This document shows, piece after piece, positions 1 through 14,500 of a DNA stretch of 64,000 nucleotides. The number at the start of each line of letters is the position of its first letter. Within the stretch, counting starts at the first letter, position 1. This DNA is from Amblyornis subalaris (lineage: Eukaryota > Chordata > Aves > Passeriformes > Ptilonorhynchidae). Where the stretch lies: NCBI GenBank assembly GCA_018881555.1, contig JACAXG010000107.1, positions 896,406 through 960,405 on the forward strand, written 5' to 3'. The position numbers and the translations under genes were made by a program. A model generated the notes under the pieces. The model ran no database searches and was not told the DNA's origin. It saw nothing but the letters and a program-made list of their open reading frames with translations.

Positions 1-80
1 CCCAGTGCAGAGTGGAATAGACCCAAAGNGATGGAGATGCTGGGCCTGGTTCAGTGCTGCACAAGGAAGGGTTATCATGT

Positions 81-250
81 AATAGAATCATAGAATGGTT
101 TGGGTTGGAAGGGACCTTAAAGATCATTTGGTTCCAATCCCTTGCCATGGGCAGGGACACCNTCCCCTAGANCNGGCCAAAGCCCCGTCCANCCTGTTCT
201 AATCATNTTGGTGGCCCCTCCTCTGGACTCGCTCCAAGAGGTCTGTGTAT
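81..250 (-). mobile_element. CR1 LINE 3' fragment with internal deletion
   Basis: The left end (AATAGAATCATAGAATGG then TTTGGGTTGGAAGGGACC) is the reverse complement of the avian CR1 3' end, so the element is in minus orientation. The block up to about 198 matches the terminal CR1 segment (TGCCATGGGCAGGGACAC, then a GCCCCGTCC block). The sequence then jumps to a more 5' CR1 block (TGGCCCCTCCTCTGGACTCG), skipping the usual intervening few hundred bases. It is a dead 5'-truncated copy, with four N bases inside the repeat. Confidence 0.88.
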
Positions 251-3200
251 CATGGACCTTCCCCTCATTCCATCCTTTGAATACATGCAGTTCCATTTAT
301 TTACTACTCCAAACTCTGTGACTTAATTCCTTCTGTCTGTGCTGCTCAACACAACAGGACCCTGACCCCTTGTTCGAGCCCAAGAGCTGTCGTAGAACAA
401 CAGTTTTAATCTGTTTTATCCAGTCCTAGTGAATGAAGCTTTAGCAGGTATTTTTTGCCTGCTCTGCCAACTAGATACTTCATAAAGTGAAACAGAATCT
501 CTGCTTCCTTCAGGGCACCTGCTTTCAATTACAGGAAACATACGGCACCTTCAGATTTTTCAGCTTTCAACATCTGTGCTTTGCAGGTACGATTTGTTGC
601 ATTCAAATTACTGCTAAACCTGCAGAATGGTGTCGAGCTTTCAGGGACATGCTTGAGAAACACTAGAGATGGACAGAAAGTAATGGCTATTTGCAATTGC
701 TTTTTAATGACTGACTAATGCCCGGTCTGAACCAAATCCTCTAAATTGTTTAGAAATCTCACCTTGTTCCTCTTGGAAAGTCCATTCAGCCTCAGCTTGA
801 TTAGAAACATCACCTCTACCCTGTTGCAGACGAACACACTGGCATTGCTATCCAGCCAAACACACCAGTCTCACACCTTACTCCTAAAGATAACGCTATA
901 AATAATACCCTTAAAAGGGAAAACAGCCTGTTCTATCAGCCAGGCACAGCTGGTCACCACGCTGGGAGGAGGCACTGACAGCCACAGGTTTAATTCTGCA
1001 CTAGATTAAATATGTCAGTCAGGCACACACACACATGCATACAGTTTTATGCTCTCCCACCTTTTCCCAACAGCTCTGGTGCATACAAACCACACCAGCT
1101 CATCTGAGCAACCCCTCGGGACTTCTCCAGGCTGGTGCAGTGTGACATAAACCTGAATGTCTGTTCCTGGACACATCCAGGTGCTCTGATGGCAAGAATC
1201 TCAGGTTCACCACCACCACGGTGCTCCCTGCTCCTGCTGCCAGCCCACCCTGCTGGCTCCTTATTTCACGTGTCGTCACATCATAGCCAGGGCTTGCCAA
1301 ATCACACAAGCTAAAATATAACTTCATTACTGCTGCTGCTGGGTCTAGCTCAGGGAAAACTTGCTGGTCCTCTGGAGCACCAGCCAGCAGCCCCAAGGTC
1401 TAACCAGGAGACAGAAGGAGGTAAGGAGAAGCAGCAGAGTGAATGATGAACACTACTGTTACAAGGAAAAAACAGGGGGGAGCATTTTCTAATCTAGACC
1501 TGAAGGAACAGATTTTCATGGATGGATGGATGACAGATCTGTGGCAGAACAGGACTCATGGGAATACAGTGTGGAATATACTCTCCAGGATCAAATCCAG
1601 TTGCTTTACTATATAGTAAAGGCTACTGGAGTATTTAGGTATTTACACTCTTTGTTATTATGCTTGTATGCTTTTATTAATTATAACTACATTACATTAT
1701 TTCATATTTATTTACAAGGATCATCCTTCTGCTTAAGGTGAATTCAGATCCAGTGGAATCTCACTGAGCTGGCTTAGAATCACAGGAGATCTGCTATGGA
1801 GGTGTCTGTGCTGAGTGCCCTCCTTCACCTGTTCTCTGTGTAAGCAGCTGATAGGGCCGTGTATGTGAGAGAAATTAGGAACAGAGAAGAAATCAATTAT
1901 TATGCTTAGAGAAATCATGGCTTAAGAGGATACTTTTAGACTTGAAAAACTTAGAAAAGGAAACTAGAAAGCAACTTGGGTTTAGTTAATATAAGGCAAA
2001 TCCCCCAAATTAATGCACACCAACGTTCCAGTCCAGAAGTCTTTTCTCTTAGATCACCTAATTCTGTACAAGTTTGTACCACAATAACGAGCAGAACATT
2101 GTGGCATCTACTAATTTTTTTTACACCTTTTAACTTGGATTCAGCTCTGGACTTCTGTCTCCTACAGTTCTACTTCAGGAGACTGAAGCAGTAGGATGGG
2201 ATCCAGGTTCATCTTTGCATTCCAGGCAGGCTACACCTCCTACATTTGGTTCAGGNCTTTTTCTAATTTAATTATGTTTGCACTTGGATGTAAGTTAAGT
2301 CACAGCTCAACCATTAACTGTGCTCTGCTACGGCATCTACCCTCTATATTTGACTTCACTAACTGCCTAATGTTTTGCAGTGAGTTTTTGATAAGTGTGT
2401 GTTTGCAGATTTTCATGACAGACTAATAACACCAAAGGAGGCTTCAGGAACGTTTTAAGTAAATATTATGTGTATATTTTCTCAACGGTGTCTGCCTACC
2501 AGCACCTTTGGAGCTACATAATCTTATCTAGGATGCGTTTGCATTCTGTTTGCACTAATCAGTGTGGTCCACACTACTAAGCAAACTGTTATTTGATTAA
2601 AACATTATGCAGAACGTAATTCCAGGACAGACAGTCATGAGGCTCTGAAGAGGCAGCAGTTTCTATTTCCGTCTTGCAAAATTCTTGTTGCCATCATTAG
2701 GTATTTCTTCATTAATCATAATGAAGATTGAGNAGACGAAGGCCTTTACCTGGGCATGGAGCTTCTTAAGGTATTTTGAGAAACTATTTGTTCTCCTGCC
2801 TTTGTCTTCTCCCTTCTCTGTTGTTGTTCCCTATTTAGGCCTAGGATGGATGCCCAGAATGTAGGTCCAGCTGCAAACGATTTAAATTTGCAACAGCTTC
2901 AGAGCAGGCATCTTCCCTTACTGTGTCAAGAGATGACAGAACATCAATTCAGGGAAGATGCTCGAGCTTGGTGGAGAGCAGATGTTAGGCATCTTAACTT
3001 TTTCTGGTAATTTATTATATTGTCATCTTTTCGGCTGCTATCAGCAGATGGTTTAACAGTTTGGAGTGGTAGCCAAACTGAAAAGAATTGAGTAGTGCCA
3101 CTGAGCGCATTAGACAGACGAGAACTGATTAGGGCATTATCTTCTCATCTGAAATATGAAAATTGAATTCCACACTCAGCCATTTGGACATGTCTCATTT

Positions 3201-6200
3201 GGTGTATAACAGTACAACCCAAACTATGGCAGTCACCTACATACTCCATATATGAAATAAATTTAAGCTAAGCTAGTTACTAGTAACAGCTGTGAAAGCA
3301 CAGGCTCTGAAACTCATCTGCTGCAGACAAATCTCTAATCTCTTTGGCTCAGATTTATTAAATTTATGTGTGGGGGATTTCCTGTTTAGTCCGTGAAGGG
3401 AAATAATCATTTTAGAGGGCAATTCAGACTTCAGGTGGACTAAAATGGAGGTAGAAATGTCTTTCCATTGACTATAGAGGCATCCTAGGGCAACTGTAGA
3501 TAAATATTCTCTATCTGTAAAGGAGGATAACAGCTTTGTCACAGCAATATCATGAAGATGAATAGAATACATATGGCTTAGAATAATGATAGCAATTATC
3601 TACCTCAGTTAGATAAAATTTCTTGTTTTCTGTTCAACTTGTCTGCTAATACTACACCAATATACATCTGCTCTGTAAAGGCAAAGCATTCCCTCTCTAC
3701 TTCAACAGTTTAAGGTGTTGCTACAAACCCAAGACCAGGAAGGACATCCTGTGTCACTCAGCCAACATGGGTAAGCCCAAATAGTGATCTCATTCACCTT
3801 ATTCAAGTCCTGTAGCCCAGTAAACACAGTTATGCCAGTAATAGGACACAGACTTTGTGCTGAGCCTGCACATCCTCAGACCCAGGCGTGTCAGGCTTGC
3901 CTACACTTGTATTGCCCAACTTGGAGCTTCATTTTAGCTGCTTTAGCTGCAGCAGCAATTTTCTTAATGACCAGGTGGCTATTGCCTAATATATTTTACT
4001 TTTGCTTGTCTTCGCATAATGATGTGGTTTAAGTGTACTTTTTACAGACAGTAGTGACACGTAGTTACTCTGCACAGGATGAAGTACTTATGATCCCAAG
4101 GTAACAACATAGTGCAGAGGAACACAGGCCTGGTACCATAACGGAGAACTCGGAAGAGGCAACACAAGGTACAGAGCAGAGGAGTGGAGGCACAAGCAGG
4201 TATCAGACAGGGCACAGACTGACACTCAAGGCCACAAAAATTCGCCTACAGCTGCCTAAAGAAATGCAAACCTGTGGTTTCAGGGTAAGAAAGAAAAAGT
4301 ATCCAATATCCAATATATGTAAGACATCACCTACATATTGAATTCAGGGGTAATGTGGTGTTGCAATCCAAGGAAGAAAGAGCAAGGTGTAAAAACATGA
4401 TAGAAAACATAAAAAACCCCATTAAAATAGCCAGAAGTAGAACCAAGAATGAGGANTAAGAAATCATTGATATCAACATCATGCTCCTCACGGCAAAGAG
4501 GAAGAACAAACCCCCACTATCAAGGTACCCCTCCCAGTGAAGCCCTTGTTATCTGACTACTTGCCATAACCACTCTCCAGCTCCAAAAATTAAAACTCAT
4601 GGAGTGAGGGTGAGTAAAACACCTCGGATAGGGTTANATTCTCAGAAATGTGTGTATATTCATTTCAAATGTATTATTGAAGCTCTCCTTCCCCATACCA
4701 GTACTCTTTCTTTTCTCTTAAGTAGATCTGAATTAATAATAATAATCATCATCATCATCTTTGATGAGACCATTAATATTTCAATTACACTAACAATAAA
4801 TTTTTGCCTTTTACACAGGGGGCCTGTTTCACTTGCCTGTAAGAAGATTTTGAATCTGAAAATGTTCAATATTAGAGCTAGCCTCTTGCCTTCATTCCTC
4901 CTCCAAGACAGCCAGGCCAGAAACCCATAGCTCTGACCAAAAAAAGAAGAAAAAAAGCAAAAAACCTACTAATTTTTAGCATGAATACAGCCAGTTTCTA
5001 TCCATGACTATGTCGTGCCCCACTGTAGTTATTTGCTCTTTCCATATATACCTGCACAGTGGTCACATTCCTGTTTGGCACTGCAGAGCCTAATCAAGAA
5101 AAATTCTTGTTAGCCTCAACTTGTAGGACAGTTAGGCCTCTCACATCTTTTTTCTCACTGAGGAAACCCCAGCACAAAACCAGAGTTTATTCAGGAAGTT
5201 TACAGTGAGACTGCTCCGACAGTTAAGAAGAAAAGAACAGCCACAACAATTTTATGCTGATTTCAAGCATTTGGGTTTGCTGGAGTAGTTGTTGAGTAGT
5301 AACAAAGCAAATTGCAAATAATATAACAATCATGATAATATGTTAATAGTTTTAATTGAAGTAATTTCTGCAGACAATAAGAATTATACCCTAATGTGTT
5401 AATTAATATGATTAGGAAATGTTGTGAAAATGAGTATGTAAAATGATATCACACAGTATCTGGAAAGGCGTGTACAGGGGCTGGCTCCTCCGAGCTCTCC
5501 TCGAGGTGAGATTTATGGACATTAACACACAAGGCTTCGGCAAGGTAAACAGCTGTTTCGATTTTAGTTATAATGAACATTAACTCCACATCCCCATTTC
5601 TGCTTAATTAAACCTCTGTCTCTGCAACCCATCAAGAGCAAACAGCAAAGGTAACAGGCACTAATTGGGCCCTGTGCAATTTCAGCCTCAGCTTGGAGCC
5701 CGAGTGGTGTGTCTGAACCAAAAAACTCCTGCAAAATATAAAAGTTTCTCTTCTGCTCATCTCTCCAGCATTCCCAACAATTTATTCACTCAAAGCCAAA
5801 CAATGTATATGCAGCACAAAAAAAAAGGATCATAAAAAAGCAGTGCAAAACGTACAAAGCGAAAGGATAAATTAATTTTTTTTTTACTGCTGTGCAGGTT
5901 GTCACTTCCTTATTATTTCTCATACAGCCTAAAGTAAAAAAACAACAACCCCAAATCGTAAGAAACTCACAAAAAGACTCTCAGGAACCCTCCTGCTGGA
6001 CATCTGACACTCAGCTCCTGGGAATTTTGATTAATCTTCACCCTCCCCAAGAGAGGATCGCCACCGTGTCAGCACGGAGGTAACCACGGAACCAGCTCAC
6101 AGAAGAGACAGAGGAGGCAGCAAGCAACCTGCTCTTTAAAAGCACATAAAATCCCCACGAAATGCACCTTCCAGAACAGAAAGCCTTGAGAACCGTAGTG

Positions 6201-9200
6201 CCGTGCCCCAAATACGTTTTGAAGAGCCCACTGCACAAAATGTGCCCCCGTGCTCCTCGCGACGCTCGGCGCCAGAGCAGCTCCATCCGAGAGGAACTGG
6301 ACATGACAGAGCACAGGCTGCTCCTACCACACTCACTGAGGGGAAAACGTAAAAATAGAGGAACCTATGCCCCAGAGGACACCAGATAATTTCACATTAT
6401 TCTGTTAATGAGTCTTTAAGACGAGACAGAATAAAAAAAATGGTTGAAATATACCTCACAGCTCCTCAGACGTGGAAGTGACAGCTGCAGCCTTTCTTGA
6501 AGTGCCTCACTTCACGAGCATGCTCCTCAAGGTTTCTTTCCGACCTACAACCTTTATCGGAGCTTCCTTTTATGGCTTAGTAATACAGAAACTGTCGCTT
6601 AATCGTTACGCCAAACACTCCCCAGTTAACTTTTTTTCCTTTCCCACAGCTGAAAGCTGCGAGTTCACAAATGTAGCAGGCAAAAGCTAGGGAAAATACC
6701 CTGTGGTTCTCTACAAACACACAATAACCTTTAATATAAAAATACATATTAACTTGCGGCACAGTAATAGGCAATTGGGATTTACATGCACAACGAGGTT
6801 CATCTTCAAAAAGCACCATTTTGCAGCTCTCTGAAGGAAGTGGTAAATACCGTGCACGCTCTCGCCCCTTCATGGGAGGCTGGCTACCTACGCCCTGAAC
6901 TGAGTGCAGACCTTACACATAAATCACTTAATTGCTCATTTTATTTGATACCCAAGTACCTCATGCTAATAAAGTTAAGCATTAAAGAATTACAATGTGA
7001 CAAATTATCCGCCCATCTCATAAAAGAAACATTACCGACACAGAGCCGGGTCTGAAAGGCTCTCGACAACNTACAGCGTATGGCTAATTTTAGACGATTC
7101 CTCAATCACTGGAGAGTTTGCAGTGTACACAGCCAAGCCAGCTCAATCAACTGGCTTCTATCTCCATGACTCCAGGTCACATTATCTCATGAATGAACTG
7201 TTATGTAGGTCAGTCAAGAGTCATCTAATTGAATGCACGTTTCAGCCTTGGCATTTATGCTCTAGATATCAAAGCTGTAGACAATTGGGTAACTCAAAAG
7301 AAAATATGAAGGAAGGGGCTGTGATGATTAGGCTTTGTTTCAGACAACAGGCATGGGAACAGATGCCAGCAGAAAGTTGTATTTAGCCATTTTCGTTTTG
7401 GCTGGATACAATGCAGGTGGAAAGCGCGGGAGCAACAGGCTCGGTGGCGAGAANCTTTGCTGGGTCACAGGTTGGAATTCAGTCACAAATCAAGCGCTGT
7501 CCGGCTAAGGTCCCTCAGCCTGGCTGGGAGGTATATTGGTCTCTGCTGAGCCATGTGCCAAATATGAGTGTGCTTACTTGCAGTAACTGATACTGCCGAC
7601 TCTCTCCACAGAGGCCCCGGAGCGATCATCAGGAAGGAATATTTTTGGTCGTTCCCAAGTCAAGGTGGATTCGAGACAACAACAGAACTGAAAGTTTCCA
7701 TTCTCCATCGCCAATCTGAGTCATGCTTGTACTTACATTTTTTAAAGAGCAAGGTCTTTGGGGAGACTTCCCAGTAAGGCTCACGAACTGTTTATTTAAC
7801 TTTGCAAGCAGAAATCTGATGCAAAACATGCTAGAGTTATAGTCCTGGTAATATCTGGGTAAAATGAAGAATATCAGACNGGAGATGCATGATGAAACTA
7901 AAGTGAGCGAGTTATTGCTTTATAGAAATGCTTTGACAGACATTTCTTTTCACTTCCCCTTCAATCCAAGCTATTCTAATTTAGATGCAAAAACAAAATT
8001 GCAACTGATTAAAATTGGGTTGGCGGTAGTTCCCGTATGAGGAAACACATGGCTCACAATCAGATAAAAGCCAAGCTGTCTAAATGCAGCCCTGCCTGTA
8101 CTTTATAACGGCGACCCAGCAGCTATTTACTAGTTATTTGTGTATTTTCAATTCTCAGAAACAGCTCACAAAGGATTTTCTCCTGCTTTGTGCTCCCCCA
8201 ACTTTAAAAATCATTTCTGGAATGCAAAGGGTTAAAACTACAGACGTGAAAGCAAAATGCCCAAGGCCAAGTTTTCCTGTAGCCTGTGTAGTTGGTTGCA
8301 TTTTCATCTCCTGTGTCCTGACAGCTGTTATCTTCAAGTGTGCTTCGACATGCCCACTGCTGTTCCAGCAGTCTTTTTGTTCAACTCTTGAGCTTGCTTT
8401 TAAAAGCTTTAAAACCTTGATGCATGCAGGTTGCAGAAGGGAGATGTAAGAAGTAAAACTTATTATATGGGAGGTAACTTCCGCTGTCTTGTGCCCCACC
8501 TGCTTCAAAACAGGGCTTTTTAAAAAGGTTCCAAAGTATCTTAAAAAAAAAAATTAACAAAATAACCCCGCATGTAGACCCATGTAACCTGCTCCCATCT
8601 CCAAAAAAGCCTTTTGCTCCGTCCCAGCAACAACTGCTTTGCACTCAAGTAATGTGAGTCTTAGGAGGATGTGAAAGTAGTTACAAGCATCTGTTAATTA
8701 AGTCTTAATTTGCACACGACATGGGTAATATAATAATTTTACAAATGGGAATGTTGAACCACACAGCACTGGGTAAAGCTGGCCAACACAAGGACTTGAG
8801 TACAAGCTGGAAGGAGGGAGACTGAGTTTCCTTGTTCTGGCTACTATTTTTCTAAATAAAATAAAAATAAAATAAAGGCTATANAAGTGCACCCGAGATG
8901 TTGATGACTTTTACTTTGCAAAAGACAAAGTCAGAATAATTTTCCAGAAAATAAACACAGATATCCATACAAACAAACCCCCCACAAACTAGTTATTGAT
9001 AAATAAAATTGCATCAGGTCCAATTTGCAAGACAGAGTATTAATGCATTTTTAANGGCTGAACCAAGGGAAGGTCATTATACAATGTTTTAATTCTAGTA
9101 CATTAGTGTTGCATTTATACATTAGCAGTTAATGTGATAATGTCAAACTCTCCAGTAGTTGTGACATCATAAAAAATACAGGCTGTTTTAGTACTCTTTG

Positions 9201-11548
9201 GATAAAAAAATAATCAGAGCTATTATTAAGCTCCTCCAGCCACTGGGAGATTGTTTATCTTGCTGTATCAATGTAAGATGAAAACTATAATGGGAAGGCA
9301 ACAGATGTGAAAAATGTAAATCTTTGGNAAAGTGCACAATCAACAAAGGCAGAGAGGGTATTGTTGTTGTTTTTCAGTTGTGGTTGTTGGGTTGGATTTT
9401 TTTGCAAATGAAATCATTTTAATGCTCCTTGACCTGTAAATGCCATTTTTAATGGAATGCAGGAAACAAATTAATAGAAGTGAAAAAACCAAAAATGAAT
9501 GTGAAAGTCAGCTTGAGGAAATAGCCTCTTCAGCAGAGATATTTTTCTGATTCTTGAAAAGTCACATGCAAAGTTCTAACACTCAGCAGTGTTACAGTAG
9601 GCTCATACTGCTCAAAGCTAATTTCGGGTAGTTCAGGACCAAAATTCAACATATTGGGTCCAGTATGCAGACATTGTCTATATCCACCAAAGGCTAAGTA
9701 TCCTCCTAGGCTTAGCATTTACAGAATGGACTACTTCCCTGAAGATCACACCTAGATCTTCCTTTACATGGCTTCTAAATCAAGATGGTTGTTCACTATG
9801 CTACCAAATTTTTAGCTTCTCCCCTCCCTCATCTTCCTCTTTCACTTTCTATAGATTACCATTTAGCAACATGAAAATTTCCTGGAGGCAATTACCTGGC
9901 TGCAATTCAAGACACTCATAAAAATTGCAGTTTCCTTTGGCAATTGGCTGCATCTGGGAAGGGTGGAGGCACGAACACAGGGCAGCAGATCTGAAAGGCA
10001 GAGCTGCCAAAGGTGAACCTGCGCAGGCTCTGTTGCAGCCCTTGCTCCGCTTTTGACTCGCCTCTTGCTCCCTACGAGTGCTTTTGNCCCACACAGGGGT
10101 TTGGCAGAGACCCAGTGTTTCTCAGGAGTTACCTGCTGCCTCTTGGATTGATTTTTTTTGCCCNCAGAGCTCTAGCAGAGGATCTGCTGTGCAGATGATG
10201 CCAGGCTCTGCACAGCTCGGCTGTTGGGAAGCTCTGTGGTGTGGTTGGGGCTCATCACCTCTGCAGGCACCTGGTGGCAACTTTGCTGAACGACATCCCA
10301 ATGAAAAAAGGGAAACCAGGTCACAGTCTTTGCTTTCACTAAGTAAGCAGGTGGGGGTTTTGTTGCATCCCTGACATTTTTTGTCTTCCCTGCAAGTCTG
10401 TCACCTCTTCCTAGGGGGTGGCCTGATTCACTACTGCAACTATCCCAACTGGAGGCAGATTTAGCTCTGCTATAGTCAGACTAAGAACCTTAGAGAATTT
10501 TTGACCACTGTGCTCAGGCTGGCACGGAGCTGATTAGAGCAGAGACCCTCAAACATTCCTGAGAACAGTCATTGGTGACAAAGATGTCATCAAAAATGGG
10601 ACCAAAGCAATGTTGGATCACACCTGGGTTTCTTCTTCTTCAGATGGCTGCATCTGTGGCCTTCAGGACCACTGATCACTGATAAGATGAATGTCTTATC
10701 ATTTTATTCTATTATTAAATGGCTTTTCCCCCAAGCCCCCTAAAAGCTATTGATGGAAACAACATCAAAGTTTACATTAGTTTTCACGTGATTTTCCTGC
10801 CCCATTTCTTTTCTGCATACTGTTAAAAAACTGCCTTACCTTCAGTACAGTAACTGTTTACAGTCACTTTATCTTTCTCTTTTCTCCCAGTTTGGTTTTT
10901 TGTTTGTTTGCTTTGGAGGCAGGTGCTCATAGACTTTTAGATACAGTGGATGTTTTGAGGACTATTTGAATGTCTAGTCACTTTATCTGCATAGGTGAAT
11001 GGAATATTTCAAGGATTTCTTCCTTTTTAACAGATATCCAATGCTATCATCCCTTCTTGCAGGCACTGAACTCATGTCACTATCACGCTGAAAGAGATTA
11101 CACTAATTCTCTTGTCCGAAAAAGTACGTAGGCTTATGCAAAATAAAATAAAATTTATCAGTAAAGAAGCAGCTCACATCTTCATGGAGCCCACTAAACT
11201 ATTAACCAAGCATGCAAATGGCCAGCACATAATAAAAGACATTCTTTTGGGACAATTTATGCAATTATGAATATGTAAGTTGTATTCTCATGTTCTGGTT
11301 TGACCTCTGCTTACTGAAATGTTGACAAGGGCACATATTCTGACTGCAAGTCATGTTTTTGATGCATCCAAAAATACTCAGTACAAATCAAAATCAAAAC
11401 TGGAAGGACACAACCAATTAGATTGCAGGGGATCCTTGGGTTCCCCTTTTAAAAATGGACGAAGTAAGATTTCAGTCTGTGTGCCTTCAAAGAAAAAAAT
11501 CTAAAACATGAAAGAAGAGTATCCTAGAGGTTTATGATTCCCAAGACA
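251..11548. other. CELF2 intron, left part; no gene seen
   Basis: This is AT-rich unique sequence with only short open frames and no recognisable exon on either strand. It contains the palindrome at 1604-1621 and small ACACAC and ATC runs (about 1024, 4740). Two stretches, about 5300-5720 and 6900-7300, have homeodomain-like TAATTA/TTAATT and TAATTG motifs and no repeats, so they are candidates for conserved non-coding elements. Confidence 0.7.
1604..1621. repeat. Perfect 18-bp palindrome
   Basis: CTTTACTATATAGTAAAG is its own reverse complement with no spacer. It is AT-rich. About 0.25 such sites are expected by chance in 64 kb at even base composition, more in AT-rich DNA. Confidence 0.7.
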
Positions 11549-11578
11549 AATATACATATATGTGTATATATATATATG
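11549..11578 (+). repeat. AT dinucleotide microsatellite
   Basis: Alternating TATACATATATG and TATATATATATAT make up a short simple repeat in the intron. Confidence 0.9.
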
Positions 11579-14500
11579 GTTAGATTTTTAGGTTCTTTTG
11601 TTTCATGGGCATCTTGCATTTCTCAATCAATTCAAAGACATTTAAAGGCATGATATTATTTTCAATGACCTGAACGTAGCAGCACCTTCCAATTGTGCAA
11701 CTTGGATTAGGTTTCTCTAAGCCCTTTGATTGTTTTAATTTGCAGGGACACATGAATGAAAGTCTTCTTTGCTTAACAAGCTCAATCCAACACAAAGATC
11801 AGTGCTAAGAGCTGTTTTATGTCAAAGTCTGACGAGGAAGGTGTCCTGGTGGGACTTGCTATGGAAGAATTGTGCATATTTTGCCCAGACTAGTTTATTT
11901 AGCTTTTAAGTACACAGCTTCATGGAAATGCAAAATTGCCCCCTCTATCCCCCCAGAAGGCAGCCTGAGGTGGCTGCAGTTTGGCTCCCAAGGCACTTGC
12001 AGGCAGATCAAGAAAATATGTAGACAACAGTAAATGCCACAGAATGGTTCATCTCGCAGCTCATATCTCCAGTATTGAGATAAGCAAGGTGATTAATATC
12101 AAGACAAGAAATCAGAAAGAAGGAGGCTAAAAGGGAATTAATTTTTTTTAAAAAAAACCAAACCACAATTATCTGTCTGAGTCCCATCCAAACCCAAGTT
12201 GCACAAATTTAGTCCCGGCTCCTTTTACTCTGAAAGTTTTACATGAGAGCTATTTGTTGCACTGGGAAAAATGCAGCTGGAAGAGATAAGAAAGGCATGA
12301 AAATGGTAGGCCTTATGACAACCAAGCTTGGCTTTGTATAAGGATCACGTTACAGTGGATAAATCAAGTGTAATGGTATGCGACTGGGGCAGGTAAAGAC
12401 AGGAGCACTAAGGAGTACAGCTGTGGTTTAATGCTTTCCTCGGCACGCTGGCAGCGGGGTTTCCTTATCAGCCTGGGCTCCCTGACTATCACAAACCTGA
12501 GCCAACCGGGAAAAATTTCCATTAACGAATATTTATAGGGCAAAAGGTTAACTAATACAGGAAAGCGGGGCTGAACTCGCTGCAGAACACAGTCAGGAAA
12601 AGGAATCTGGAAAAGTTGAAAAGGCTGAGTTTTGGTACAGATCAAATGCTGGAAACAAGTTTAAAAAAAAAAAAATACCACCTGGACTTAAAATTCAAAC
12701 TGAAAGCAGGAGGTTGCATGAGGACTTCTAGANAAAAAAGAAATGTCTAGTGGAAAATGAGATTATTGAATATCCANCCATGGCCAGCAGTAGAACTATG
12801 CAGCAGAACGAGACATTTGAAAAGTGCCTGAGATGAGTCTGTGTGACGGTTACTTGCTGCATGAAAAATGGAAAAAAATATGTAGCTTTTAANGATGATA
12901 TGCAATATTTTCAAGCTCTGCATTATTCTGGGAAGGGCAGAAATAATAANGGCGATTGTAGTGAATTATATTGGTAGTTCTTCCCCAAAACAAGCAACTT
13001 ACATATTGGACACAATGATCAACTATAATAAAAGGAAAAGACTCACAAAACTTTACAAAACTAGGATATTTGGAATTGGAAACCTACTGGAAATTAATAA
13101 ATTGATTNAAAAAAAAGTCTTACCTTAAGCTTTTAAAAGCAGGACTTGAACACAGTGCACTGAAGGCTATAAAATTTTCCAATTTTTAGCCCAAGATTTT
13201 TGACAATTAATAAAAAAGGGGAAAATACCGCATTTCTTTTTTCATTAAGGTGCTTATGTTCTTGAAATAAATACAGCACATATCAAATTCGCTTTTTCCC
13301 ATGAGTGTCTCAATGGTCAATTTTTTTTAAAGCCTATGATCTTGCAGTGAAATTGATAAGCAGAAACACATTATCACATTTACCAAAAGTTTTAACTGAT
13401 GAGACCTAGATGGCAAGCTTTACATTCTTACTGTAGTTTGAATCTAAATGCTAAAAGCAGGAAATCAACTGAAAATTCAGTTTGGTTGCATTTTTAACAT
13501 GTTCTTGCTGAGCCTAAGAGCTTTGCATTGTACAATAGGAACTACTGGGCAACAACTGCTACATCACTACCTGGCAGATGGACCTAAATTTCAACACCAG
13601 TATTTAAATTTCTGAATATTCAAATACTTCACCTATTGCTACATTGTCTCAAAGCTACTATAGAAAACTGAGAATCAGGTTAATGTGTGAGTGAAAAATC
13701 ATGGAATTGTAATTGGAGACAGCTGTATTCATCGGAAAGAGGTAGAAATTTGTGTGAAAATAAAATACTTTTTGAAAGTTGGAGAAGGATGAGCTGTTTA
13801 CAACTTATTAGATTCCTGAGGTTTTGATGCAAAATTGGTCATTCAGCAGAGGTTCAGCAAGGCCTTCCCACCACACCAACACAGTAACGTTCTCCGGTCC
13901 TTTTCACCCAGCTCTGCAGACCTTAAAGCTCAAAATGAGCACAGGTACTGAGGAAGGCACATGCAAACACCTGTGCCGTGGTCACAGAGCAGCACGAGGC
14001 TCCTGTGGGTCACCACCACAGCAGCACTCTCTGTTTTGCCCCCAAAACATTTGGATTATAGGAAAAAGCAGTTCCCCGTGTATTGTACCCAACAGACCTG
14101 CTCCATAAGCTGATCTGACATACTTTGAACAAGGTTTTATGCAGGAAAATGCCCGTGAGCTGAAACCTACATCTTCCTGGAGGCATGCACCAGGTCTTCC
14201 CTTCATCTGCCAACAAGTTGGGAAGGTTTTGTAAGAGGGGATAATGCAGGTGTTTTCTAGCTCTTGGTATTTTCCTGTTCTTTCAGCAGGATTTTGAAAA
14301 AGACAGTGCCTTTTGCTAGCTGCAANAGCAGGAAAGTCTCTGGCCAGCTCTTTAGGAATGAGAAGGTTTGCCATTCGCCAAAGTCTCAGCAAGAGCAAGG
14401 CTGCCTCTCCCCGGACTTTCTCTACCCCACATAATGTTCTCATAGAAAAGTGTGGGAAATCATGTCCTAGAAAGAAATTCTGGAAAAGTGTGAAAAGTAG

